Shown: positions 32,312-41,700 of the stretch, piece by piece
How positions within the stretch are numbered: the stretch's first letter is position 1
Layout of the letters: each line of letters opens with the position of its first letter
Source: Rhizobium sp. CCGE 510
GTDB lineage: Bacteria > Pseudomonadota > Alphaproteobacteria > Rhizobiales > Rhizobiaceae
Length of the DNA: 64,000 nt
Reading direction: 5' to 3'
Assembly: GCF_000292525.1 (NCBI RefSeq)
Contig: NZ_AEYF01000039.1
Coordinates: forward strand, 119,534 to 183,533
Translations under genes and position numbers: made by a program
The notes under the pieces: generated by a model
Told to the model about the DNA's origin: nothing
Seen by the model: only the letters and a program-made list of their open reading frames with translations
The model's database searches: none

Positions 32312-33955
32312 ATGATGATCACCAAGCTCAGCCGCAGTTTCCGCCTGCTTTCCGCAGGGGCCGCTCTTTCGCTGCTGATGATGGCAGCACCCTCCGCTTT
32401 CGCCGAAACCCCGAAGGATACGCTGGTCGAAGGTTTTGCCATCGACGATATCATCACGATGGATCCTGGCGAGGCGTTCGAGCTCTCGACCGCCGAAATC
32501 ACCACCAACAGCTACAGCCTGCTCGTCCGTCTCGATATGGACGACACATCCAAGGTGAAAGGCGATCTGGCCGACAGCTGGAGCGTTTCCGATGACGGTC
32601 TGACCTATACGTTCAAGTTGAAATCGGGCCTGAAATTCGCCTCCGGCAACCCAATCACCGCCGAAGACGTTGCCTGGTCGTTCGAGCGCGCCGTCAAGCT
32701 CGACAAAAGCCCGGCCTTCATCCTCACGCAATTCGGCCTGACCGGCGACAATGTCGCGGAAAAAGCCAAGGCGGCCGATGCCGGCACGTTCGTGTTCACC
32801 GTCGACAAGGCCTATGCACCGAGCTTTGTGCTCAACTGCCTGACGGCCACGGTCGCTTCCGTCGTCGACAAGAAGCTGGTGATGGAGCATGTGAAGGCGG
32901 TGACGCCCGATGCCGAGCACAAATACGACAATGATTTCGGCAATGAGTGGCTGAAGACCGGCTATGCCGGTTCCGGCGCTTACAAGCTGCGCGAATGGCG
33001 CGCCAATGAAGTCGTCGTTCTGGAGCGCAACGACAATTATTACGGCGACAAGGCAAAGCTCAACCGCGTCATCTACCGCTACATGAAGGAAAGCGCTGCC
33101 CAGCGGCTGGCGCTCGAAGCCGGCGACATCGATATCGCCCGCAACCTCGAGCCTGGCGACATCGACGCCGTTTCGAAGAATGCCGATCTCGCGACGACGA
33201 GTGCGCCGAAGGGCACGATCTATTATGTCAGCCTGAACAACAAGAACGAGAACCTGAAGAAGCCGGAAGTCCAGGAAGCTTTCAAGTATCTGGTCGATTA
33301 TGATGCGATCGGCGCAACCTTGATCAAGGGTATCGGCGAAATCCATCAGACCTTCCTGCCGAAGGGCCAGCTCGGCGCGCTCGACGAAAATCCCTACAAG
33401 CTCGATGTCGCCAAGGCAAAGGAGCTGCTCGCCAAGGCCGGCGTGCCTGACGGTTTCTCGATCACCATGGATGTGCGCAACAGCCAGCCGGTGACCGGTA
33501 TCGCCGAATCCATGCAGCAGACGCTGGCGCAGGCCGGCGTGAAGATGGAGATCATCCCGGGCGACGGCAAGCAGACGCTGACCAAGTACCGCGCCCGCAC
33601 CCATGACATGTATATCGGCCAATGGGGTTCGGACTATTTCGACCCGAATTCGAATGCCGATACCTTTACCGGCAATCCCGACAATTCCGATGCCGGCACG
33701 GTGAAGACGCTCGCATGGCGCAACACTTGGGAAGCGCCGGAGCTCGACAAGCAAGCCAAGGCCGCACTTCTGGAACGCGACGCCGCCAAGCGCGCCGCCA
33801 TTTATCAGGATATCCAGAAAAAGTACCTGGAAAACAGCCCCTTCGTCTTCATCTTCCAGCAGACCGAGGTGGCCGGTTACCGCAAAAGCGTGAAGGACTT
33901 CAAACTGGGTCCGAGCTTCGACACCAATTTCGTCGGTCCGATCGCCAAGGAATAG
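32312..33955 (+). CDS. Peptide ABC transporter substrate-binding protein (SBP family 5)
   Basis: 547 aa from ATG 32312, preceded by AGGGGAAC. A signal peptide ends at AFAETPKD. The mature part is a DppA/OppA-type solute-binding protein: IDDIITMDPGEAFELSTAEITTN, LADSWSVSDDGLTYTFKLKSGLKFASGNPITAEDV, GSGAYKLREW and EVQEAFKYLVDYDAI. It lies 100 bp after the dipeptidase and starts a five-gene transporter run. Ligand is predicted as a di- or oligopeptide only from family and context. Confidence 0.88.
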   Translation: MMITKLSRSFRLLSAGAALSLLMMAAPSAFAETPKDTLVEGFAIDDIITMDPGEAFELSTAEITTNSYSLLVRLDMDDTSKVKGDLADSWSVSDDGLTYTFKLKSGLKFASGNPITAEDVAWSFERAVKLDKSPAFILTQFGLTGDNVAEKAKAADAGTFVFTVDKAYAPSFVLNCLTATVASVVDKKLVMEHVKAVTPDAEHKYDNDFGNEWLKTGYAGSGAYKLREWRANEVVVLERNDNYYGDKAKLNRVIYRYMKESAAQRLALEAGDIDIARNLEPGDIDAVSKNADLATTSAPKGTIYYVSLNNKNENLKKPEVQEAFKYLVDYDAIGATLIKGIGEIHQTFLPKGQLGALDENPYKLDVAKAKELLAKAGVPDGFSITMDVRNSQPVTGIAESMQQTLAQAGVKMEIIPGDGKQTLTKYRARTHDMYIGQWGSDYFDPNSNADTFTGNPDNSDAGTVKTLAWRNTWEAPELDKQAKAALLERDAAKRAAIYQDIQKKYLENSPFVFIFQQTEVAGYRKSVKDFKLGPSFDTNFVGPIAKE

Positions 33956-33965
33956 TCCGGCAGGA

Positions 33966-35042
33966 TTGAGTGACTTGAGCACCGTTGAAACGACACAGGC
34001 GGCGCGGCCCCGAAAGGGCCGTGCTGGTGCCTTCGCAAAGGCGCTGGGGCGGTTTCTGTTTGCCGCCGTCACCACCTATTTCGGCCTTCTGGCCGTTACC
34101 TTCTTCATCGGCCGCGTTGTGCCGATCGATCCCGTGCTCGCCATTCTCGGCGATCGCGCCCCCACCCATGTCGTCGAGCGCGTGCGCCAGGAGATGGGCT
34201 TCAACCTGCCGCTCTATCAGCAGTTCTTCATCTATATCAAGGGCATCCTGTCCGGCGATTTCGGCAATTCGGTGCTGACGACCAATCCGGTCATGGTCGA
34301 TATCCGCCGCGTCCTGCCGGCAACTGTCGAGCTTGCAACGCTCGGAACGCTCATCGGCGCTTTCGTCGGCGTGCCGCTGGGCGTTCTCGCCGCCGTGCGC
34401 CGCGGCAGCATCGCCGACCAAGTGGTGCGGGTCGTCGGCCTGATTGGCTATTCGGTGCCGATCTTCTGGTTGGCGCTGATCTCGCTCGTCATCTTCTATG
34501 CGCGACTGCGCTGGGTGGCTTTTCCCGGCCGTATCGATATCGTCTACGAATATACCTTCACGCCGATCACCGGCTTCTACCTGCTGGACAGCGCCTGGCA
34601 GGGGCAATGGGATGTCTTCTACGATGTCTTCCGCCACATCATCCTGCCTGCATCGCTGCTCGGCTATTTTTCGCTCGCCTATATCAGCCGCATGACGCGC
34701 AGCTTCATGCTGAACGAGCTTTCCCAGGAATATATCGTTGCCGCGCGCGCCAAGGGGCTTTCGGAAACCCGGGTGATCTGGGGCCATGCGCTGCGCAATG
34801 CCGCGGTGCCGCTGGTCACCGTCATCGCACTTTCCTATGCCGGCCTGCTCGAAGGCTCGGTGCTGACCGAGACCGTCTTTTCCTGGCCGGGCATCGGGCT
34901 CTACATCACCAATTCGCTGCAGAACGCCGACATGAATGCCGTGCTGGGTGGGACGATCGTTATCGGTACGGTCTTCATCGGCATCAACCTTCTGTCCGAT
35001 CTTCTCTACCGGACGCTCGACCCGAGGACGCGAAACCGATGA
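33966..35042 (+). CDS. Peptide ABC transporter permease (DppB-like)
   Basis: 358 aa, TTG start at 33966 (another TTG at 33975 is possible). The protein has six predicted helices, the long periplasmic segment after helix 1 typical of DppB, FGNSVLTTNPVMVDIRRVLPAT, the EAA loop EYIVAARAKGLSETRVIWGHALRNA and SVLTETVFSWPGIGLYITNSLQNAD. It follows the binding-protein gene by 10 bp and its stop overlaps the next start (ATGA), so the operon is tightly coupled. Confidence 0.9.
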   Translation: MSDLSTVETTQAARPRKGRAGAFAKALGRFLFAAVTTYFGLLAVTFFIGRVVPIDPVLAILGDRAPTHVVERVRQEMGFNLPLYQQFFIYIKGILSGDFGNSVLTTNPVMVDIRRVLPATVELATLGTLIGAFVGVPLGVLAAVRRGSIADQVVRVVGLIGYSVPIFWLALISLVIFYARLRWVAFPGRIDIVYEYTFTPITGFYLLDSAWQGQWDVFYDVFRHIILPASLLGYFSLAYISRMTRSFMLNELSQEYIVAARAKGLSETRVIWGHALRNAAVPLVTVIALSYAGLLEGSVLTETVFSWPGIGLYITNSLQNADMNAVLGGTIVIGTVFIGINLLSDLLYRTLDPRTRNR

Positions 35043-35974
35043 CGGCCCCTGCCAGCCCCTCGCCCGCGATGAGCCGCCGCGAATGGCTGCTGTCCGACCG
35101 GCCGCAATCGCGCATGCAGGCCCGCCTCGGCCGCGCCTACGTTACCTGGCGGCAGTTCACGGCCAACAGGCTCGCCGTCGTCGGCCTGCTGATCATCATC
35201 GCGCTGCTTTTCATCGCCGCTTTTGCCGATGTGCTCGCCACGCATAATCCCGTCGTCGGCGATCTGCGCAATGCCCGTCTGCTGCCGCCCGGAACGGCTG
35301 AATTCCTGCTCGGCACCGATGACCAGGGCCGCGACATCTATTCGCGGCTGATCTACGGATCGCGTTTGACGCTGCTCGTTATCGTGCTCGTCGCCGTCAT
35401 TTCGGCGCCGATCGGTCTGATCGTCGGCACGGTATCGGGTTATGCCGGCGGCTGGGTGGATGCGACGCTGATGCGCATCACCGATATTTTCCTCGCCTTT
35501 CCGAAGCTGGTGCTGGCGCTCGCCTTTGTTGCCGCGCTCGGTCCCGGCATTCAGAACGCGATCATCGCCATCGCCATCACATCCTGGCCGCCCTATGCCC
35601 GCATCGCGCGGGCCGAGACGCTGACGGTCCGGCGGTCCGATTATATTTCGGCGGTGAAGCTGATGGGCGCCTCGCCGTTCCGCATCATCCTGCGCCATGT
35701 CATGCCGCTCTGCATTTCCTCGCTGATCGTGCGCGTGACGCTCGACATGGCGGGCATCATCCTGACCGCCGCCGGTCTGGGCTTCCTCGGCCTCGGGGCG
35801 CAGCCGCCGCTGCCGGAATGGGGGGCGATGATCGCTTCGGGACGCCGCTTCATCCTCGATCAATGGTGGGTTGCGGCGATGCCCGGCATCGCCATCCTCA
35901 TCGTCAGCCTCGGCTTCAATCTGCTTGGCGACGGCCTGCGCGACGCGCTCGATCCGAAGGAGAGCGGCCAATGA
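35039..35974 (+). CDS. Peptide ABC transporter permease (DppC-like)
   Basis: 311 aa from ATG 35039, overlapping dppB-like by 4 bp. The DppC pattern is clear: a cytoplasmic leader, VVGLLIIIALLFIAAFADVLATHNP, FLLGTDDQGRDIYSRLIYGSRL, the EAA loop ISAVKLMGASPFRIILRHVMP and LGFLGLGAQPPLPEWGAMIASGR. It pairs with the DppB-like protein to form the channel. Confidence 0.9.
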   Translation: MTAPASPSPAMSRREWLLSDRPQSRMQARLGRAYVTWRQFTANRLAVVGLLIIIALLFIAAFADVLATHNPVVGDLRNARLLPPGTAEFLLGTDDQGRDIYSRLIYGSRLTLLVIVLVAVISAPIGLIVGTVSGYAGGWVDATLMRITDIFLAFPKLVLALAFVAALGPGIQNAIIAIAITSWPPYARIARAETLTVRRSDYISAVKLMGASPFRIILRHVMPLCISSLIVRVTLDMAGIILTAAGLGFLGLGAQPPLPEWGAMIASGRRFILDQWWVAAMPGIAILIVSLGFNLLGDGLRDALDPKESGQ

Positions 35975-36804
35975 CGACACTCCTGACCGTGGACAAGCTC
36001 AAGGTCAGCTACCCCACGCGCACCGGTATGATCGAGGCCGTGCGCGGCGTCTCCTTCACGCTCGGCAAGGAAAGGCTCGGCATCGTCGGCGAATCCGGTT
36101 CGGGAAAATCGCAGACCGGCAGGGCGATCATGGGGCTGACGCCGAAACACGCTATCGTCACGGCCGACAGGCTGGATTTCAACGGCATCGACCTGATCAA
36201 GGCCTCCGCCGGCGAAAGGCGCAGGCTGCGGGGCAAGCGCATCGCCATGATCCTGCAGGATCCGAAATATTCGCTCGATCCGGTCATGACGATCGGGCGG
36301 CAGATCTGCGAAACGCTGCGGACCCACGAAAGGGTCGGCAAGTCAGAGGCGCGCGAGCGCGCGCTCGCCATGCTGGAAGCGGTGCAGATCCGCGATCCGA
36401 AACGTGTCTTCGACCTGCATCCGCACGAGGTTTCGGGCGGCATGGGACAGCGCGCGATGATCGCCATGATGCTAATTGCCGGCCCTGAACTGCTGATTGC
36501 CGATGAGCCGACTTCGGCGCTCGACGTGACGGTGCAGCTTGATGTGCTGAGAATCATGGACAGGCTGGTGGCGGAGCGCGGCATGGGGCTGATCTTCGTT
36601 TCCCACGATCTGAGGCTGGTCTCTTCCTTCTGCGACCGGGTCATCGTCATGTATGCCGGAAAGATCGTCGAGGAGCTTGCGGCCGCCGATCTCAAGCATG
36701 CGAAGCATCCCTATACGCAAGGATTGCTGAATTGCATGCCCGAGATCGGCCAGAACCGTCATCCGCTGCCGGTGCTGGATCGCAAGCCGGAGTGGGCGGC
36801 ATGA
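35971..36804 (+). CDS. Peptide ABC transporter ATP-binding protein (DppD-like)
   Basis: 277 aa from ATG 35971, overlapping the previous stop by 4 bp. Walker A GESGSGKSQTGRAIMG has glutamine where most relatives have threonine or serine. The rest is standard: MILQDPKYSLDPVMTIGRQI, VSGGMGQRAMIAMMLI (signature with a GM-G-Q variant), LLIADEPTSALDVTVQ and SHDLRLVSSFCDRVIVMYAGKIVEEL. It lacks the long oligopeptide C-terminal Fe-S extension of some DppD proteins. Confidence 0.88.
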   Translation: MTTLLTVDKLKVSYPTRTGMIEAVRGVSFTLGKERLGIVGESGSGKSQTGRAIMGLTPKHAIVTADRLDFNGIDLIKASAGERRRLRGKRIAMILQDPKYSLDPVMTIGRQICETLRTHERVGKSEARERALAMLEAVQIRDPKRVFDLHPHEVSGGMGQRAMIAMMLIAGPELLIADEPTSALDVTVQLDVLRIMDRLVAERGMGLIFVSHDLRLVSSFCDRVIVMYAGKIVEELAAADLKHAKHPYTQGLLNCMPEIGQNRHPLPVLDRKPEWAA

Positions 36805-37550
36805 GCGCAGCACTCCAGGCCGACAATCTCAGCGTCATCTACGATCAATTTCACGCGCTGAAGGATGTCAGCGTCACGGTTGAGCGCGGCGAATCCTTTG
36901 GTCTCGTCGGCGAGTCAGGCTCCGGAAAATCGACTTTGCTGCGGGCGGTCGCCGGACTGGCGCCGATCAGCGGCGGCGCGATCAATATCGATGGCGAAGC
37001 CCTGAAAGGGTCCAAACGCAGCAAAATCTTCTATCGGCGCGTGCAGATGGTCTTTCAGGATCCATATGGTTCGCTGCATCCGCGCCAGACGATCGACCGG
37101 CTCCTGCTTGAGCCACTGGCGATTCACGGCATCGACGACGGCGAAAAGCGCATCGCCCGCGCGCTCGACGAAGTCGGCCTCGGCAATGGTTTCCGCTTCC
37201 GCTATCCGCACCAGCTCTCCGGCGGCCAGCGGCAGCGTGTGGCGATCGCCCGGGCATTGATTGTCGAACCGTCGATCCTGCTGCTCGACGAGCCGACATC
37301 GGCGCTCGACGCCTCGGTGCAGGCAGAGGTGCTGAACCTGTTGGAGCAGATCCGGCGCGACCGCAAGCTCACCTTCGTGATGGTGAGCCACGATCTCGGT
37401 GTCATCACCCATATGTGCGAAAGGTTGGCCGTGATGCGCAACGGCGCCGTCGTCGAACGTTTGAGTTCGCAAGACCTGGCAAGCGGCGCGGTTCGGGAGG
37501 CCTACACGAAAAATTTGATGATCGCCAGCAAGGGCTTCGTAAAAGCCTGA
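36801..37550 (+). CDS. Peptide ABC transporter ATP-binding protein (DppF-like)
   Basis: 249 aa from ATG 36801, 4-bp overlap with the preceding gene. Walker A GESGSGKSTLLRAVAG, Q-loop QMVFQDPYGSLHPRQTI, signature LSGGQRQRVAIARAL, Walker B ILLLDEPTSALDASVQ and the H-loop VSHDLGVITHMCERL are intact. It forms the ATPase heterodimer with the DppD-like protein. Last gene of the run; no strong intrinsic terminator follows, only an AT-rich inverted repeat at 37559-37578. Confidence 0.9.
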   Translation: MSAALQADNLSVIYDQFHALKDVSVTVERGESFGLVGESGSGKSTLLRAVAGLAPISGGAINIDGEALKGSKRSKIFYRRVQMVFQDPYGSLHPRQTIDRLLLEPLAIHGIDDGEKRIARALDEVGLGNGFRFRYPHQLSGGQRQRVAIARALIVEPSILLLDEPTSALDASVQAEVLNLLEQIRRDRKLTFVMVSHDLGVITHMCERLAVMRNGAVVERLSSQDLASGAVREAYTKNLMIASKGFVKA

Positions 37551-37640
37551 AACGCAATCTTTTCAAACCGTTGAAAAGAAAGAGCCGGTGGCGGCGTTAA
37601 GGATAAGACTTCCCTAAAAGACGACCATTCAACTAGACTA

Positions 37641-37668
37641 TTGACAGCTGCCTTGCTTCTGTCATGAT
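37641..37668 (+). promoter_or_regulatory. Putative sigma-70 promoter of a small ORF
   Basis: TTGACA (37641-37646), 16-nt spacer, CATGAT (37663-37668). Consensus -35 box and plausible -10 box, 45 bp before the ATG at 37713. Confidence 0.5.
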
Positions 37669-37712
37669 CCTGTTAACGTTTGTTAGCTTTCGTGATCGAT
37701 GGAGGTTGAAGC

Positions 37713-37901
37713 ATGTTCTTTCTCGGTGGGATGACCATGGGCTACCTAGATCCTCCCGTCAAAGCCGATCGCAGGGAACCAATTGCGGCATCTCTTCCTG
37801 CGGAAAAGGACCGCCGGCTGATCGACACTTCGTCCAATTCGCCGCAAAGCGAGAACGCCGTCGAGCGCTCGTTGATCTGGGCATGGCGCGTACTCTGCTA
37901 A
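37713..37901 (+). CDS. Small hypothetical protein
   Basis: 62 aa, not recognised. The ATG is preceded by GGAGG with 7-nt spacing and by a plausible promoter at 37641-37668, which argues for real expression. The product starts MFFLGGMTMGYLDPPVKADR, is polar in the middle (PAEKDRRLIDTSSNSPQSEN) and ends WAWRVLC. It has no membrane segment or known motif. It could be a rhizobial orphan small protein or the leader of an RNA. Confidence 0.4.
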   Translation: MFFLGGMTMGYLDPPVKADRREPIAASLPAEKDRRLIDTSSNSPQSENAVERSLIWAWRVLC

Positions 37902-38047
37902 GAAGGCGGGCTGCCAAAACGGTTGGTTGAATTTTCTCCTCCGTTCGCTCTGGACGGAAATTTATCTCTACCTAGTTGATAGAGAAAATAAGAATATCAA
38001 CGCGAGCCGCACAACCGGCCGCACGAAAACAACAACGGAGGCGACAT

Positions 38048-38212
38048 ATGGCAGATCTGGGTATTTCGCATGCTCACGTGAACCAGTACGGTTCCATCCC
38101 GGCCAAGAAGGTGCTCACCACGCGCCACAGGCTTCAGACGCTGCTCCATGGAGCGATCTTCACTGCGGCATTCCTGTTCGTCGTCGCCATGGTTTGCGGG
38201 GTCGTCGGGTAA
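38048..38212 (+). CDS. Small single-pass membrane protein
   Basis: 54 aa from ATG 38048 with GGAGG 7 bases upstream. MADLGISHAHVNQYGSIPAK precedes a basic stretch KKVLTTRHRLQ and one hydrophobic helix, LLHGAIFTAAFLFVVAMVCGVVG, which ends the protein. Basic residues before the helix predict the N-terminus inside. Function unknown. An AT-rich inverted repeat GTTGATA...TATCAAC (37975-38001) lies upstream. Confidence 0.55.
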   Translation: MADLGISHAHVNQYGSIPAKKVLTTRHRLQTLLHGAIFTAAFLFVVAMVCGVVG

Positions 38213-38778
38213 TCGGCAAATGGCAGGCGTCGGAGATGCCGGCGCTGCGGGCGGTTTTCGCCTTTATTGAATTCCGGAAACTCTCATCCGGCGTTCTGCT
38301 CGAATGTCAAAGGCGAGTTGCCATAAGAGGGCATGTTGCTCTGGTTGATCGAAGCCGATCCCATCATCATTCTTCCGTCCTTCTTTCATTTCATCAAAAA
38401 CGGCCGCGTCGACCTTATTCGTGCGACCGGTATCGAAGAGTACCTGCACTGCCGGCACCTGGTGCCGGCTTTTTTTGTCGTGCCTGCCGCCGAGATCAGC
38501 GTGCTGAGGCTGTGTGCCCATGCCTTTTGACTTGAATTATCTCGATAGTGTCCAAACTTTCGACATGGCTTTCGCGGAGAGGTATCAATGGTCCGCATCA
38601 CCCGTCGGGCCGCGTCCCTTGCCAGCGTTCAGCCCGTTTGCATCGCTTGCCCAAGTGTCGTTCACCCCGGCTTCATCGATCTTTGAAGATTAGGGCTCCG
38701 TTCATGTAGCAGTCATGATAAGCAGTGCAAAAGGCTGAGCAAAACAGCCATAACTTTGTTTGGATCCAGAACCGAACC
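38213..38778 (+). other. Gene-less stretch upstream of ndvB
   Basis: 566 bp. It contains a strong intrinsic terminator at 38451-38476 that is not close to any recognised gene, and an AT-rich part before ndvB. A 65-codon frame at 38333-38530 runs through that terminator and is not supported. The first part could encode a small RNA ending at about 38475. Confidence 0.45.
38451..38476 (+). terminator. Orphan intrinsic terminator
   Basis: GCCGGCA (38451-38457), 5-nt loop, TGCCGGC (38463-38469), then TTTTTTTG. The nearest plus-strand gene ends 239 bp earlier, so it may terminate an unannotated small RNA or a long 3' UTR. Confidence 0.8.
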
Positions 38779-41700
38779 ATGTCTATTTCTAATCTTTCTC
38801 CGAACCTTCCGCGCGAACCCGAGATGAAGCAGATCGATCATAACGATTCGATCCGCTCGACCTATCTTGCCATCGAGGACATCAAGGCGATGGGCGATGC
38901 GGTCGCCCGCAGCGGCGTCGACCAGCTGCCAGCTTTCGCCCCGTTCGATTTCTTCGCGCGCCACAAGGAAAACGAGAAGGAAATTCTGCGCGTCTACCGG
39001 ACCACGGCGACCGACGTCGAAGCCGGCGAGACGATCACGCCGGCGGCAGAATGGCTGCTGGACAATCATTATATCGTCGAAGAGGCGATCCAGGAGGTGC
39101 GGCGTGATTTTCCCCGCCGCTTCTATCGCGAATTGCCGACCATGGTCGTCGGCGGTGTCGAGGTGCCGCGCACCCTGGTGCTTGCCTGGCTCTACGTCGC
39201 CCATACCCACAGCACGATCTCGCAGGAAAGCCTGACGGCGCTGGTCGACGGTTTTCAGGCCAGCGAGACATTCAGGATCGGCGAACTCTGGGCATTGCCT
39301 TCGCTTGTGCGCTATGTGCTCGTCGAAAACCTTCGCCGCATTTCCAGCCGTGTCGAAGCCAGCCGCCGCATGCGCCGCCGCGCCAACGATGCGGCCGACG
39401 AATTGGTGCGGCTGACCGATCCGGCCGGGGCGGCCGCCTATCTGAAGACGCTGGAACCGCTTGCCGAGGACAATACCTTCTCGACACAGTTCCTCTATCG
39501 CCTCCGTGACGGGTCGCAGACGTCGAGTCTGGCAATCACCTGGCTCGACGAGCGGCTGGAAGAACTCGGCCGCAACAGCGAAGAGACGACGACGGCAGAA
39601 CACAGCCGCCTCTCCTCCGGCAACGTGACGATGGGCAACATCATCCGCAGCCTTCGCGAGATCGACGATGCCGAATGGTCGGTCTGGGTCGAGCAGGTCA
39701 GCCATGTCGACAAGCTGCTCTGGGAGCATTCCGATTACGGCATTCTCGATTCCGGCTCGCGCAACAAATATCGCAAACAGATCGAAAAGCTGGCCAAACG
39801 CTCGCCGCTGACGGAAATGGAAATCGCCCAGCTGGCGCTCGACATGACGGATGCCGCCAAGGCCTCCGACGAGCCGCGGCCGCATGAACCGAATGTCGGC
39901 GGTTTCCTGTCCGGCGCGCAGCGGCCGAAGCTCGAGGCGCGGGCGAATTATCGCCCGACGGTCATCCAGCATTTCGTGCGCGCGGTGCGTCGGTTCAACT
40001 GGCTGGCTATTGCCGTGCCCGTCATGCTGCTGACGATCATCGCCATGGCGATCGTCGGCCGGTTCATGGCCAATGCCGGTATGGGGCCGATCGAAATCGC
40101 CCTGCTGCTGATCATGTTCTCAGTGCCGGCGTCGGAGGGGGCAACGGGGCTCTTCAACACCGTGCTTTCCTTCTTCGTGACGCCGGCGCGCCTCATCGGA
40201 TACGAGTTCAAGGAAGGCATTCCGGAGGATGCGCGCACACTGCTCGTCGTGCCCTGCCTGATCTCGAACCGTGACAGCGTCGACGACCACGTGCGCAATC
40301 TCGAGGTTCATTATCTCGCCAATCCGCGCGGCGAGCTCTATTTCGCGCTGCTCAGCGATTGGCCGGATAGCGAGGCCGAGGAAACCCCTGCCGATCTCGA
40401 GGTTCTCGACTATGCCAGGCGCGAGATCGCCAATCTTTCGGCTCGTTATGCCTATGACGGCAAGACGCGTTTCTATCTGTTGCATCGCCGCCGCCTCTAC
40501 AATCCCTCCGAAGGCGTCTGGATGGGCTGGGAGCGCAAGCGCGGCAAGCTGCACGAGCTGAACATGCTGCTGCGCGGCGACCGCGATACCACCTATCTGC
40601 CCGGCGCCAACACCGTGCCGGCCAATATCCAATATGTCATGACACTCGATGCCGATACGCGCCTAATGCGCGATGCCGTCACCAAGCTCGTCGGCAAGCT
40701 CTATCATCCGATCAATCGCCCGGTCATCAATCCGAAAACCGGTCGTGTCGAAAGCGGCTATGGCGTGCTGCAGCCGCGCGTCACTCCGTCGCTGACGACG
40801 GGCAAGGACGCGTCGGTCTTCCAGCGGGTCTTTTCGATCAACCGCGGCCTCGACCCTTACGTCTTCACCGTTTCCGACGTCTATCAGGATCTCGCCGGCG
40901 AGGGCACCTTCACCGGCAAGGGCCTTTATCATGTCGATGCCTTCGAGGCGTCGCTGAAGGGTCGGATCGACGAGAACTCCGTGCTCAGCCACGATCTTCT
41001 CGAAGGCTCGATGGCGCGCTGCGCCCTCGTCACCGATCTCGAACTGGTTGAGGATTTCCCGATCCGTTACGAAGTCGAGACCTCGCGCCAGCATCGCTGG
41101 GCGCGTGGCGACTGGCAGCTGCTGCCCTATATGTTCAATCCGAAATACGGCGTCACGGCACTCGGCCGCTGGAAGATGTTCGACAATCTGCGCCGCTCGC
41201 TGACGCCGATCGCCTGGTTCTTCGCCTCCGTGCTCGGCTGGTATTTCATGAATCCGCTCGGCGCACTGATCTGGCAGATTCTGCTGATCTTCTGCCTCTT
41301 CGTCGCGCCGACGCTGTCGCTCATCAACGGCATCATTCCGCGCACCAGCGATATCATCGCCCGCGCCCATCTCTATACGGTCTGGTCCGATATCACGGCT
41401 GCCAATGCGCAGGTTGCACTGCGGATCGTCTTTATCGCCGATTCCGCCGCCATGATGGCCGATGCGATCGGCCGCTCGCTCTACCGCCTGTTCGTCAGCC
41501 GCAAGCTGATGCTGCAGTGGCGGACCGCCGCCAGCGTTCAGGCCGGCGGCCAGGGGACGCTGATTTCCTATTACAAAGGGATGTGGCACGCACCGGCCCT
41601 GGCGCTGCTGGCGCTTGGGTTTGCAGCGCTGCCTGGCGGCGGCGCCTTCGTCGTCGGCATTCCCTTCGCGCTGTTGTGGATCCTGTCGCCTGTCGTCGCC

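Noticed and set aside
32291..34075. 594-codon minus-strand frame opposite the peptide-binding protein gene
   Set aside because: Shadow of an SBP family 5 gene with strong domain evidence on the plus strand.
37559..37578. CTTTTCAA...TTGAAAAG as terminator of the peptide ABC operon
   Set aside because: The stem is AT-rich and lacks a T-run on the plus strand, so it is unlikely to terminate transcription.
38333..38530. 65-codon frame MLLWLIEADPIIILPSFFH
   Set aside because: It reads through the strong terminator at 38451-38476 and has no Shine-Dalgarno sequence.
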